NCBI RefSeq assembly: GCF_024753255.1
Contig: NZ_JANUHA010000003.1
Location: 186,001-250,000, forward strand
DNA: 64,000 nt
Direction of reading: 5' to 3'
Origin: Massilia agri
Lineage (GTDB): Bacteria > Pseudomonadota > Gammaproteobacteria > Burkholderiales > Burkholderiaceae_D
Each line of letters opens with the position of its first letter. The first letter of the stretch is position 1. The translations under genes and the position numbers were made by a program. The notes under the pieces were generated by a model that saw nothing but the letters and a program-made list of their open reading frames with translations, searched no databases and was not told the DNA's origin. Positions 1 to 12,036 of this stretch are shown here, one piece after another.

Positions 1-66
1 GGCGACTTCGAATTCGACTCCGCCCTGGAACAGCTGGAAGGCGTGATGGCCACTCTCGGCGAATAA
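1..66 (+). CDS. 3' end of an upstream gene (partial)
   Basis: Frame 1 is open from the window edge and ends in TAA at 64-66. The last 21 residues are acidic and end in [16 protein letters not shown]. This resembles the ends of some Hpt or hybrid kinase proteins, but it is too short to identify. It lies 19 bases upstream of the HD-GYP response regulator on the same strand, so the two are probably one operon and the missing part may be its cognate kinase. Confidence 0.55.
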   Translation, partial: GDFEFDSALEQLEGVMATLGE

Positions 67-85
67 GCACCACAGAGATGAACGT

Positions 86-1078
86 ATGACCCAACCGAAC
101 AACCTCCCGCTGATCCTGGCGGTCGACGACGAGGCCAGCAATCTCCAGCTGCTGCGCCAGATCCTGCAGGATCACTACCGCCTGCTGTTCGCCAAGGACG
201 GCGCACGCGCGCTCGAGCTGGCGCGCCAGGAACGCCCCGACCTGGTCCTGCTGGACGTGATGATGCCGGGGATGTCCGGCTACGAAGTCTGCGCGGCGCT
301 CAAGGCCAACCCGGACACGGCGGCCACGCCCGTGATCTTCGTGACCGCGCTGACCGACACCGCCGACGAACTGGAAGGCTTCGAGGCCGGCGCCGTCGAC
401 TACATCACCAAGCCGGTCAGCCCGCCGATCGTGCGCGCCCGCGTGCGCACCCACCTGTCGCTGGTGCGCACCGAAGAGCTGCGCGCGAGCCGCCTGGAGA
501 TCGTGCAGCGCCTGGGCCTGGCGGCCGAATACAAGGACAACGAGACCGGCCTGCACGTGATCCGCATGAGCCACTTCTCGCGCATCCTCGGCATCGCCGC
601 CGGCATGGGCGAGCTTGAAGCCGACGACCTGCTGCACGCGGCGCCGATGCACGACGTCGGCAAGATCGGCATCCCCGACCGCATCCTGCAGAAACCGGGA
701 CCGCTCGATCCCGAGGAATGGAAGATCATGCAGGGCCACGTGACCATCGGCGCCGAGATCATCGGCGAGCACGACGGCGGCATGCTGGAACTGGCGCGCC
801 AGATCGCCCTCACCCACCACGAGAAGTACGACGGCAGCGGCTACCCGCGCGGGCTGCGCGGCGACGAGATTCCGCTGGTGGGACGGATCGTGGCGATTGC
901 CGACGTGTTCGACGCCCTGACCTCGAAGCGGCCGTACAAGAAGGCGTGGACGGAAGAAGAGGCGCTGGCCTTCCTGCGCGAGCAGAAGGGGCGGCATTTC
1001 GATCCGGCGCTGGTCGATCTGTTCATGGAGCAGATGCCGGCGGTGCGGACGGTGCAGCAGCGCTGGGCGGAAGCTTAA
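86..1078 (+). CDS. Response regulator with HD-GYP c-di-GMP phosphodiesterase domain
   Basis: The 330-residue cytoplasmic protein probably hydrolyses cyclic di-GMP under control of a sensor kinase. A REC domain fills residues 8-125, with acidic pocket D14/D15, phosphoacceptor D57 in [10 protein letters not shown] and conserved K109 in ITKP. An HD-GYP domain follows (about 140-325). It keeps H189-D190 in MHDVGKIG, the HH pair at 244-245 and the GYP triplet at 252-254, so it should be catalytically active. The length is normal for RpfG-like two-domain proteins. The start at 86 puts the REC domain immediately at the N-terminus; an upstream ATG at 78 is out of frame. The gene follows the partial upstream gene by 19 bases. 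Confidence 0.93.
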   Translation: MTQPNNLPLILAVDDEASNLQLLRQILQDHYRLLFAKDGARALELARQERPDLVLLDVMMPGMSGYEVCAALKANPDTAATPVIFVTALTDTADELEGFEAGAVDYITKPVSPPIVRARVRTHLSLVRTEELRASRLEIVQRLGLAAEYKDNETGLHVIRMSHFSRILGIAAGMGELEADDLLHAAPMHDVGKIGIPDRILQKPGPLDPEEWKIMQGHVTIGAEIIGEHDGGMLELARQIALTHHEKYDGSGYPRGLRGDEIPLVGRIVAIADVFDALTSKRPYKKAWTEEEALAFLREQKGRHFDPALVDLFMEQMPAVRTVQQRWAEA

Positions 1079-1093
1079 AAGCAGCAACGAACC

Positions 1094-1201
1094 GTAGGGT
1101 GGTCGGCTATGCCGACCGCGCGTTCAAATCACGTTTGAATGAACGCGCCGTGCTTTGCATGGTCTAGTTGAACGCGCGGACGGCAAAGCCGTCCACCCTA
1201 C
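1094..1201. repeat. Inverted pair of REP-like elements (family A, locus 1)
   Basis: Two copies of a 34-base element face away from each other. Copy 1 (1094-1127, plus) reads GTAGGGTG, a GTCGGC/GCCGAC stem, then CGCGCGTTCAA. Copy 2 (1168-1201, minus) has the same ends around a GACGGC/GCCGTC stem. The stem bases differ between copies but pairing is kept. The outer end of copy 2 supplies the TAG stop of the neighbouring glycosyltransferase. A partial third end (about 1134-1149) lies between them. The same family occurs at 9340, 31629 and 38545. Confidence 0.85.
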
Positions 1202-2367
1202 CGTGCTGGTGGCACGTCCACCAGGCCCACTCCGGTCGCGGCGCTAGAGGCCGCCCGCTTCGCCACCAGCTCCTGGTACAGCGCCGTATACCCCGCCGCC
1301 ATCTGCTCCGAGGTGAAGATCTCGTGATACCGCGCCTCCGCGCGCGCACCCATGTCGCGCGCCACTTCCGGGTTCTCCCACAGCGTGCGCATCGCGCCGC
1401 GCAGGGCCTGGGGATCCGACGGCGGCACCACCAGTCCGGTCTCGCCGTCCACATTGATATAGGTGGTGCCGGTGCCGATCTCGCAGGAGATCATGGGCTT
1501 GCCGTACATCGCCCCTTCCAGCAGCGAGATGCCGAAGGCTTCCGAGCGCAGGTGGGAAGGGAAGGCCAGGCCATAGGCCAGGGTCAGCAAGGCCGCCTTG
1601 TCCGCCTCGTCCAGCGCGCCGGTGAACATCACGTGCTTCAGGCCCAGGCGCGCGGCCTGTTCTTTCAAGGCCATCTCTTCCGGGCCGGTGCCGACGATCA
1701 CGATCGGATAGTCGAGGCCCTTGGCCGCTTCCAGCAGGATGTGCAGGCCCTTGTAGTAGCGCAGCACGCCGACGAACAGGAAGAACTTCGGCCCCACCCG
1801 CTCGCGCCAATGGGTCAGGCGGCAGGGCTCCACGGTCGGATAGGTCGACTTGTCCAGGCCATAGGTGATGACGCGGGTCTTGTCGCGGTAGCGCTCCAGC
1901 ACGCTGCTCGAGGCCAGGTAGTTGGGCGAGGCCGCCACGATGCTGTCGACGCTGTCGAGGAAGCGGAATTTCAGGGGCTGGTAGAGGCGCAGCCAGCGCT
2001 TCTGGCGCACGATGTCGGAGTGGTAGCTGACCACGGTCGGCTTGTCCACGCGCGCCATGAAGTGCGCCAGGTCCATGAAGGGCCAGGGAAAGTGGTAGTG
2101 CACCACGTCGGCCTCCCGCGCCATGCGCGACAGCGCGCCCAAAGCCTGGACCGAGCAGGCGTTCGAGGCGATCTCGAAATTCAGCGGCATGCGGACCACG
2201 GTGTGGCCGTCGAACTGGATCGGGGCCAGGTCTTTCTGGCGCGACAGTGACAGCACGGTATTGGTCACGCCCAGGCGCGTCGTGCCGACACACAGCTGGC
2301 GGATCACCTGTTCGATGCCGCCCACCGAGTCCGGATAGTACGTCTTGTAGAAATGAAGGACACGCAT
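1198..2367 (-). CDS. GT4-family glycosyltransferase (rhamnosyl/mannosyltransferase-like)
   Basis: The 389-residue GT-B enzyme probably adds a sugar from a nucleotide donor to a growing surface polysaccharide at the inner face of the inner membrane. The N-terminal half has the GGIEQVIRQL loop typical of GT4 retaining transferases. The C-terminal half has the E-x7-E motif (EAFGISLLE, E276 and E284) and the donor-binding NVDGETGLVV segment. It is the last gene of the gmd-rmd-GT-GT operon, 9 bases after the previous transferase, so GDP-D-rhamnose or GDP-mannose is the likely donor. Its TAG stop (1198-1200) lies in the end of a palindromic repeat. The linkage formed cannot be read from the sequence. 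Confidence 0.85.
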   Translation of the reverse strand: MRVLHFYKTYYPDSVGGIEQVIRQLCVGTTRLGVTNTVLSLSRQKDLAPIQFDGHTVVRMPLNFEIASNACSVQALGALSRMAREADVVHYHFPWPFMDLAHFMARVDKPTVVSYHSDIVRQKRWLRLYQPLKFRFLDSVDSIVAASPNYLASSSVLERYRDKTRVITYGLDKSTYPTVEPCRLTHWRERVGPKFFLFVGVLRYYKGLHILLEAAKGLDYPIVIVGTGPEEMALKEQAARLGLKHVMFTGALDEADKAALLTLAYGLAFPSHLRSEAFGISLLEGAMYGKPMISCEIGTGTTYINVDGETGLVVPPSDPQALRGAMRTLWENPEVARDMGARAEARYHEIFTSEQMAAGYTALYQELVAKRAASSAATGVGLVDVPPAR

Positions 2368-2376
2368 GTTGGAAGC

Positions 2377-3516
2377 TTACTGCGAAAGGACGGCGCGGTA
2401 CACGTCGGCGGTTTGCCGTGCGGTGTCCTGCCAGGTCAGTTGTTCGGCGCGAGCCCGGCCGGCGGCGACGCAGCGCGCGCGCTCGGCGGCATTGTCGGCC
2501 AGGGTGCGCATGGCGTCGGCGAGTGCGCCGGTGTCCAGGGGATCGACTTCGAGGGCCGCTCCCGCCGTCACCTCGGGCAGGGAGCTGGCGTTCGAGGCCA
2601 CCACGGGAATGCGCGCGGCGAAGGCTTCCAGCACCGGAATGCCGAAGCCCTCGTACAGGGAGGGAAACACGAAGACGCCGGCGCCGGCGTAGAGAAGGCG
2701 CAGGTCTTGTGATTCAAGGACCTTGTCCAGCCACACGACGTTCTCGCCGCCGTCGCGGGCAGCGGCCAGGCGCGCGAGCAATTCCTCGCAGCGCCAGCCG
2801 GGCCCGCCGACGACGACCAGGCCGCGCTCTTCGCGCAGGGCCTTGGGCAAGCTGAGCCAGGCATCCAGCAGGCGCTCGACGTTCTTGCGTGGCTGCAGGG
2901 TGCCGACGGTGAGGAAATAGCCTGGGCGTAGTTTATAGCGCGCGAGCGCCGCCTCGACCGCCTGCGGATCGGCTGGCTCGAGCCACTCCTCGTCGACGCC
3001 ATTCGGCACCACGGAAATGCGGCGCGGATCGACGCCGAAGTATTCGACGAGTTCAGTGGTGGCGAAATGCGAAACGGCGATCACGTGGTCGGCCTTGGCG
3101 ATGGCCTTGCGCTGAAGCCAGTTCTTGGTCCGGCGCAGGCGCGGGCTGCACCACTCGGGATACTTGATGGGGAGCGCGTCGTGCAGGGTCGCCACCACGG
3201 GGCAATCCATGCGCACGATGCGGTAGTCGGTGGCGTGGAAAATATCCGCGGGCATGTGCACGCGGTGCGCGCCCGGCGTCAGCAGGTCGACGATGGAGGC
3301 GGTTTCGAAGGATTGCGGCAGTGCCTTGCCGATGCTGATGCCCTCGCCGTTCGTGCGGGGGCGTGGCCAGGAATAAGGGGAAACGCTGCAGCCGGCTCGC
3401 GGCAGGTGGCGCAGCAGGGCACGGGTATAGACCCCGATGCCATCGAGGCGGCCCCTGGTCAGGCCCGGTTCGATCATGGTCGTTCCGAGTCCGACGGTAA
3501 GACCGCCGGTCTTCAC
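2377..3516 (-). CDS. GT4-family glycosyltransferase (mannosyltransferase-like)
   Basis: This 379-residue GT-B glycosyltransferase has a Gly-rich N-terminal acceptor-side loop (RGRLDGIGVYTRALLRHL), a central VGTLQPRKNVERLLDAW segment and the E-x7-E motif EGFGIPVLE near residue 290. These features fit the GT4 family of mannosyl and rhamnosyl transferases. It starts with GTG, and that GTG overlaps the TGA stop of rmd (GTGA), which implies translational coupling. Its position between rmd and a second GT4 enzyme suggests both assemble a D-rhamnose-containing glycan. The acceptor and linkage are unknown. Confidence 0.85.
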   Translation of the reverse strand: MKTGGLTVGLGTTMIEPGLTRGRLDGIGVYTRALLRHLPRAGCSVSPYSWPRPRTNGEGISIGKALPQSFETASIVDLLTPGAHRVHMPADIFHATDYRIVRMDCPVVATLHDALPIKYPEWCSPRLRRTKNWLQRKAIAKADHVIAVSHFATTELVEYFGVDPRRISVVPNGVDEEWLEPADPQAVEAALARYKLRPGYFLTVGTLQPRKNVERLLDAWLSLPKALREERGLVVVGGPGWRCEELLARLAAARDGGENVVWLDKVLESQDLRLLYAGAGVFVFPSLYEGFGIPVLEAFAARIPVVASNASSLPEVTAGAALEVDPLDTGALADAMRTLADNAAERARCVAAGRARAEQLTWQDTARQTADVYRAVLSQ

Positions 3517-4454
3517 GCCAGGTACATCCAGCGCAGCGTCTCGGACAGCGGCGTCGGGTCGAGTTGGCCGATCACGGCGGTCAGCTTGCTGTTGCTGCCC
3601 GATAGCGTGAGCACGTCGTTGGCGCGCACGAAAGCGGGGTTCACCTGCACGTCGATGTGGTAGCCGGCGATCTCGCTCATCATGTCGATCAGGTTGGCCA
3701 GCGAGTGCGAGCTGCCCGAACAGACGTTGAAGGCTTCGCCACCCGGCGCCACGGCGAGCAAACGCCGGTAGGCGCGCGCCACCATGCGCACGTCGGAGAA
3801 ATCGCGTGCGATGGCGAGATTGCCCAGCTCGATGCGTTTCTCATTGCGGCGGAAGTGGGAGACGATCTTCGGCAGCAGGAAGTTCTCGGCCTGGCCGATG
3901 CCGGTGTAGTTGAACGGGCGCGCGATGGTGATCGGCAGCTTGTCCATCCACAGGCGCGCCATGTATTCCATGGCCAGCTTGCTGACGGCGTAATCATTGG
4001 CGGGCGCGGGCGGCACGTTCTCGTCGATGACGGGCACGCTGGCGTTGCCGTAGATATTCGCCGACGAGGCCAGCAGCACGCTGGTGGGCCGGTGCTGGCC
4101 ATTCGCCAGGGCTTCCAGCAGGTTGCGCGTGCCGACCACGTTGACGCGGTAGATCAGTTCGGCGTTCGTATGGGCCACGAAGGCGATGCCGGCCAGGTGG
4201 GCCACCACGTCCGGCTGCACCTCGTCGACCATGCGCTGCACGGCCTCGCGGTCGAGCAGGTCGACCGGATGGATGTCCGGACCGGTTTCCTCGCCCGGCA
4301 TCACCGTGCCGATGACGCGGTAGCCGGCGTTGGTCAGCTCCTGCGCCAGGTAGCGGCCGGTGAAGCCGCGCAAACCCGTGATGAGCGCGCGGCGCCCCTC
4401 GCCTTCCCTCCCGCCGATGAAGGCCGGGATGTCGTCGGTGGCCATGCGTTCCAT
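3513..4454 (-). CDS. rmd: GDP-6-deoxy-D-mannose (GDP-4-keto-rhamnose) reductase
   Basis: This 313-residue short-chain reductase/epimerase probably reduces GDP-4-keto-6-deoxy-D-mannose, made by the adjacent Gmd, to GDP-D-rhamnose. It has the NAD(P)-binding TGLRGFTGRYL loop near residue 27, the catalytic Ser region LLASSANIYG and the Y-x3-K pair in NDYAVSK. The family also contains GDP-fucose synthase, but the sequence and the lack of a fucose synthase gene favour Rmd. It follows gmd by 3 bases and its stop overlaps the next gene's start. Two ATG starts (4454 and 4445) are possible; neither has a strong ribosome-binding site. Confidence 0.87.
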   Translation of the reverse strand: MERMATDDIPAFIGGREGEGRRALITGLRGFTGRYLAQELTNAGYRVIGTVMPGEETGPDIHPVDLLDREAVQRMVDEVQPDVVAHLAGIAFVAHTNAELIYRVNVVGTRNLLEALANGQHRPTSVLLASSANIYGNASVPVIDENVPPAPANDYAVSKLAMEYMARLWMDKLPITIARPFNYTGIGQAENFLLPKIVSHFRRNEKRIELGNLAIARDFSDVRMVARAYRRLLAVAPGGEAFNVCSGSSHSLANLIDMMSEIAGYHIDVQVNPAFVRANDVLTLSGSNSKLTAVIGQLDPTPLSETLRWMYLA

Positions 4455-4457
4455 GAT

Positions 4458-5513
<1,056 letters not shown>

Positions 5514-5556
5514 CTAGAAGATGGTCGCGCAGGCCGCCAGACACGGCAAAGCCCGG

Positions 5557-5565
5557 ATTGTAACA
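5557..5565 (-). promoter_or_regulatory. Extended -10 promoter element for the gmd operon
   Basis: On the minus strand the sequence reads TGTTACAAT, matching the TGn-TATAAT extended -10 consensus except for one base. No convincing -35 box lies 17 bases upstream, as expected for an extended -10 promoter. It lies 55 bases before the gmd start codon. Confidence 0.45.
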
Positions 5566-5753
5566 GAGAGGAAGTAGGCATCCCCTTGCACGATAGGAAT
5601 AGCTGCAATTAATGCAACACTTATACTGACATTATGCCCCGAAACGGCTGGGGTACGTCGCCCGCTTACGGTTTGTTACCGTTGTATTTGTGCGAAGACA
5701 AATGGCGACGAATCATGACCAAACGATGACATGTTCGTTTGATGCAACGCAAA

Positions 5754-5779
5754 GGGTGGTCGAAAGATATCGACCACCC
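5754..5779 (-). terminator. Hairpin downstream of maeB
   Basis: This is a perfect 10-bp stem (GGGTGGTCGA with TCGACCACCC) and a 6-base loop. In the maeB transcription direction it is followed by a short TTT. It lies about 125 bases past the maeB stop and could end maeB transcription. The U-tract is short, so confidence is moderate. Confidence 0.45.
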
Positions 5780-5790
5780 GTTACAATCCG

Positions 5791-5905
5791 GAGTGTGTGA
5801 AAAACCTCCAGGGCAAGTGGTCCGGCAATCCGGCGCCGCGTCGAAGACAGTACGCTAGTACGGCGAGACGCGGCAACGCAGCCATGGAGGAATTTTCACA
5901 CACTC
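5791..5905. repeat. 115-base nested inverted-repeat element abutting the maeB stop codon
   Basis: Outer arms of about 20 bases (GAGTGTGTGAAAA-type, 5791-5810 and 5885-5905) match except for a small A-to-TT difference. Inside are an 8-bp stem GCCGCGTC/GACGCGGC (5835-5842 and 5867-5874) and a GTAC-GCTA-GTAC core. The right end touches the maeB TAG at 5906-5908. This looks like a mobile or dispersed palindromic repeat. No second copy is in the window. Confidence 0.7.
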
Positions 5906-8218
<2,313 letters not shown>

Positions 8219-8380
8219 GCCGGGCAGCCTTCCTGAAACTAGAGGGGAACCTCCAATTTTATCAGACTGGCAGTTGACAAAGACTACGTATTTTCAACAA
8301 GAAGCATTTTGATGCATAAGACTTGCCAATAAGTCAAGCTCATCCATTAGTCAGACTGATAAATCGGTACAATCCGCCCC

Positions 8381-9343
8381 ATGCTTTCCGAATTCGACCT
8401 CATCAAGCAATTCTTCAAGCGCGAGCGTCCCGGCCGGGCCGACCTCGGCATCGGCGACGACTGCGCCCTGCTCACGCCCACGCCCGGCCGCCAGCTGGCG
8501 ATTTCTTCCGACATGCTGGTCGAGGACCGCCATTTCTTCAAAGACGCCGATCCCTTCATGCTGGGCCACAAGAGCCTGGCCGTGAACCTGTCGGACCTGG
8601 CCGCCATGGGCGCGCGCCCGCTCGGCTTCACGCTGGCCCTCGCCCTGCCCGCCGCCGATCCCGTCTGGCTCGCGGGTTTTTCGCGCGGCCTCTTTGCGCT
8701 GGCCGATGCGCACGACTGCGAACTGATCGGCGGCGACACGACCAAGGGCCCGCTCAACATCTGCATCACCGTGTTCGGCGAGCTGGCGCCCGGCCACGCG
8801 CTGCGGCGCGACGCGGCGCAGGCCGGGGACGATATCTGGATCTCGGGGACGCTGGGCGATGCGCGCCTCGCCCTGGCGGGGTACTGGAAGGAGCTGGCGC
8901 TGCCTGACGAGGATCACGCCCAGGCGGCCCAGCGCATGCACATGCCGGCGCCGCGCGTGGCGCTGGGCCTGGCGCTGGCGGCGCAACCGATCGCCCGCGC
9001 GGCGCTCGATATATCGGATGGGCTGGTGGGCGATCTCGGGCATATCCTGGCGGCTTCCCGCGTCGGCGCGACGCTGGACGCGGATGCGCTGCCGGCGGGG
9101 CCGGTGCTGGCGCGCCAGGAACAGGCGCTGCGGCGCCGGTTCACCCTGGCGGGCGGGGACGATTACGAGCTGTGCTTCACGGCGCCGGTCAGCAATCGCA
9201 CGGCGGTGCTGGGAGCCGGGAGGATCAGCGGGACGCCGGTGACGCGCGTTGGGCGAATCGACGCGGAAGCCGGCTTGCGATTCGTCGATGCGCAAGGGGC
9301 GCCGCTCGATATGAAGCTGAGCGGGTGGGATCACTTTAGTTGA
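8381..9343 (+). CDS. thiL: Thiamine-monophosphate kinase
   Basis: The enzyme phosphorylates thiamine monophosphate to the cofactor thiamine pyrophosphate, using ATP. The 320-residue protein begins with the typical MLSEFDLIKQFF start. It has the Mg/ATP-binding GIGDDCALL motif near residue 27, LVEDRHF, the ISGTLGDARLAL hinge and the C-terminal AGGDDYELCF motif. It has no strong Shine-Dalgarno, but the N-terminus aligns with the family. The TGA stop (9341-9343) is contained in the TTGAACGCG end of a palindromic repeat. Confidence 0.95.
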   Translation: MLSEFDLIKQFFKRERPGRADLGIGDDCALLTPTPGRQLAISSDMLVEDRHFFKDADPFMLGHKSLAVNLSDLAAMGARPLGFTLALALPAADPVWLAGFSRGLFALADAHDCELIGGDTTKGPLNICITVFGELAPGHALRRDAAQAGDDIWISGTLGDARLALAGYWKELALPDEDHAQAAQRMHMPAPRVALGLALAAQPIARAALDISDGLVGDLGHILAASRVGATLDADALPAGPVLARQEQALRRRFTLAGGDDYELCFTAPVSNRTAVLGAGRISGTPVTRVGRIDAEAGLRFVDAQGAPLDMKLSGWDHFS

Positions 9344-9420
9344 ACGCGCGTTCGGCGAAGCCGAACACCCTACGAGCATCGGTTTCCGTAGGGTGTTCGG
9401 CTCTGCCGAACGCGCGTTCA
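9340..9420. repeat. Inverted pair of REP-like elements (family A, locus 2)
   Basis: Copy 1 (9340-9373, minus) and copy 2 (9388-9420, plus) each have GTAGGGTG and CGCGCGTTCA ends around a TTCGGC/GCCGAA stem. Here the GTAGGG ends face each other, the reverse of locus 1. The element fills the space between two convergent genes and supplies both stop codons: TGA of thiL in copy 1 and TGA of the GGDEF-EAL gene in copy 2. Confidence 0.87.
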
Positions 9421-12036
9421 GGCGACGCTCGATTTATCCTGTTCGTCCCGCGGCGCCTTGCGGTCATCGTACGGCCCATACGTGAGCCAGTAATGCCGGA
9501 ACGCCAGCCGGATGTTCTCCCGCAGCTGCTGGTCGTGCCAGGGCTTGGTATAGAAGCGGTAGATCGCCCCGCGGTTGATCGAATCGAGCACCGTCTCCAC
9601 CCCTGTGTAGCCCGACAGGATGATGCGGATCGTCTCCGGATACATCTCCTTGACCTTGCTGAGGAATTCGGTGCCGCTCATGACCGGCATGCGCTGGTCG
9701 CACACGATCACCTGCACCCGGTACAGGGCCAGCAGTTCGAAACCCTCGGCCGGCGACGAGGCCGTCAGCACGCGGTAGTTGTCGCGCCTGAACAGGCGGT
9801 GCAGGGCCGTGAGCACGTTGACGTCGTCGTCGACGATGAGCAGGGTCTGCACCTTGTCGTCCTGGGCCGGCGGCTGGTCGGGCTGCTCGCGGTTTTCATG
9901 GACCAGGCGCGCCACTTCCTCGGCGGGCAGCGCGCGCGCGAAGTGGAAGCCCTGGATCTCGTCGCAGCGGTGGCGCCGCAGGTAGGCCATCTGGGCGCGC
10001 GTCTCCACGCCTTCCGCGATCACCTGCATGTGCAGGCTGTGCGCCATGCTGATGATGGCGAGCGCGATGGCCGCGTCGTCCGGATTGGTCACGATGTCGC
10101 GCACGAAGGCGATGTCGATCTTGAGCTTGTCGATCGGGAAGCGCTTCAGGTAGGCCAACGAGGAATAACCGGTGCCGAAGTCGTCGATCGCGATGCGGAT
10201 GCCCAGTTCCTTCAGGCGCCCCAGCACCTCGATGGTGTGCCCGGCATTCGACATCAGCGCGCTCTCGGTGAGTTCCAGTTCCAGCAGTCCCGGCTCGACC
10301 CCGTGCTTTTCCAGCGCCGCCCGGATCACGCCTTCCAGGTCGCCTTCGACGAACTGGCGGCTCGACACGTTCACCGCCACCCGCAGGTCGCGCACCCCGT
10401 TCGCATTCCAGGCCGCGATCTGGCGGCAGGCCTCGTCGACGATCCATTCGCCCACGCGCACCACCAGGCCCGTCTCTTCCATCACCGGCACGAACTCGGC
10501 CGGATACACCAGGCCGTAGCCGGGCCGGTTCCAGCGCAGCAGCGCTTCCACACCCGAGACCCGCCCGGTATTCAATTCCAGCTTGGGCTGGTAATACAGC
10601 ACGAACTGCCCGCCTTCCAGCGCGCCGCGCAGCGCCAGCTCGAGGTCCAGGCGCGCCAGCACCTGCACGTTCATCCCGGCCGTGAAGAAGCGGTAGCCGT
10701 CGCGTCCGGCCTCCTTGGCGCGCACCATCGCGGTGTCGGCGTACTTCACCAATGTGCCGGGCTCGGTGGCGTCGTCCGGGTACATCGCGATGCCGATGCT
10801 GGCCGTCAGCGCGGCCTGCTGGCCGTGCAGGTCGAAGGGCGCGCGCAGCATCTCGCGCACCTCGTTGGCCACGTTCACCGCTTCCTGCTGGTCGCGCTGC
10901 ATGGTGAGCGTCAGCGCGAACTCGTCGCCGCCCAGGCGCCCGACCGAATCGCGCACCCGCGCCACCCGCACCAGGCGGGTGCTGAACTGGCGCAGCAGCT
11001 CGTCGCCCAGCGCCGTGCCGAGCGAATCGTTGATGATCTTGAAGCGGTCGATCGTGATGCACAGCACCGCCACGCGCCAGTTCTTGTCGCGCGCCAGCTC
11101 GATCGCGTCGCGCAGGTTCTGGAAGAACAGGGTGCGGTTCGAGAGGCCCGTGAGCGCGTCGTAGCTGGCCATGTGGCGCATGCGTTCCTGCGCATGCAGG
11201 CGTTCGCTGATGTCGCGCACCACGGCGATCAGCATGCGGCTCTTGCCCAGGTCCTGCAGCTTCCAGCTGATCTCCACCGGCACCGCGCCCTGTCCGCCCG
11301 CGCGCAGCAATTCGGTTTCGACGATGTCGCCGGGCAGCGCGTCGAACTGGGTCCGGCCCTCCCCGTCCAGCCCCGCCTGCGCGGCCGCCGCCAGGTGGCG
11401 CTCGAGCAGCTCGCGGGTGGCCAGGCCCAGCGCCACCGGATCGATGCGCATCAGCGCGTCGCGCGAGAAGCCCAGCATGCGGCAGGCGCCGTCGGACACG
11501 TCGACGATCGCCATGCTGGCGGTGTCGATCAGGAAGATCGCGTCGGGCGTGGCGTCCATCGCGCCGCGGAAGCGCGCCAGCTCGGCGGTGCGTTCGCGCA
11601 CCTCGCGCTCGAGCTGCACGCCGTAGTCCTGCGATTCGCGGTGCAGCAGGCGCACTTCCAGCAGGTTGCGGATGCGGGTCATCACCTCGACCGTGTCGAA
11701 GGGTTTGCCGATGAAGTCGCGCGCCCCCGCTTCCAGCGCCGCCAGCTTCTTGTCCGGTTCGGCCGTCACCACCAGCACCGGCAGCCAGGAATCGCTTTCC
11801 AGGGGCTTCAGGGCCTCCATCACGTCGAAGCCGTCCATGCCGGGCATGTGCAGGTCGAGGATGATCAGGTCGAAGCGGTGCTTCAGGTGCAGCGACACCA
11901 CCTGGCGCGGATCGTTGGTACTCGTGACGTTCTCGTACCCCGTGGTCTTGAGGAGGTATTCGAGCAGCTGGACGTTGACGGGTTCGTCGTCCACGACGAG
12001 GATGCGCGCGCGGCGGATGTCGGTCAGTGAAATCAT
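9418..12036 (-). CDS. Composite REC-PAS-GGDEF-EAL-REC c-di-GMP signalling protein
   Basis: This 872-residue cytoplasmic protein combines five modules. An N-terminal REC (10-125) has phosphoacceptor LIILDLHMPGMDG. A PAS domain (about 160-275) follows. A GGDEF domain with intact RLGGDEF should make c-di-GMP. An EAL domain with EALLRW, NVSSRQF, ELTES, DDFGTGYSSL and IAEGVE should degrade it. A C-terminal REC (about 745-865) has phosphoacceptor VIVCDQRMPVMSG and TKPW. Both catalytic motifs are intact, so it may switch between activities. Its ATG overlaps the stop of the upstream hybrid kinase, its likely partner. Its stop lies in a palindromic repeat. Confidence 0.93.
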   Translation of the reverse strand: MISLTDIRRARILVVDDEPVNVQLLEYLLKTTGYENVTSTNDPRQVVSLHLKHRFDLIILDLHMPGMDGFDVMEALKPLESDSWLPVLVVTAEPDKKLAALEAGARDFIGKPFDTVEVMTRIRNLLEVRLLHRESQDYGVQLEREVRERTAELARFRGAMDATPDAIFLIDTASMAIVDVSDGACRMLGFSRDALMRIDPVALGLATRELLERHLAAAAQAGLDGEGRTQFDALPGDIVETELLRAGGQGAVPVEISWKLQDLGKSRMLIAVVRDISERLHAQERMRHMASYDALTGLSNRTLFFQNLRDAIELARDKNWRVAVLCITIDRFKIINDSLGTALGDELLRQFSTRLVRVARVRDSVGRLGGDEFALTLTMQRDQQEAVNVANEVREMLRAPFDLHGQQAALTASIGIAMYPDDATEPGTLVKYADTAMVRAKEAGRDGYRFFTAGMNVQVLARLDLELALRGALEGGQFVLYYQPKLELNTGRVSGVEALLRWNRPGYGLVYPAEFVPVMEETGLVVRVGEWIVDEACRQIAAWNANGVRDLRVAVNVSSRQFVEGDLEGVIRAALEKHGVEPGLLELELTESALMSNAGHTIEVLGRLKELGIRIAIDDFGTGYSSLAYLKRFPIDKLKIDIAFVRDIVTNPDDAAIALAIISMAHSLHMQVIAEGVETRAQMAYLRRHRCDEIQGFHFARALPAEEVARLVHENREQPDQPPAQDDKVQTLLIVDDDVNVLTALHRLFRRDNYRVLTASSPAEGFELLALYRVQVIVCDQRMPVMSGTEFLSKVKEMYPETIRIILSGYTGVETVLDSINRGAIYRFYTKPWHDQQLRENIRLAFRHYWLTYGPYDDRKAPRDEQDKSSVA

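Noticed and set aside
8274-8279. TTGACA as a -35 box for thiL
   Set aside because: No acceptable -10 hexamer lies 15-19 bases downstream on the plus strand.
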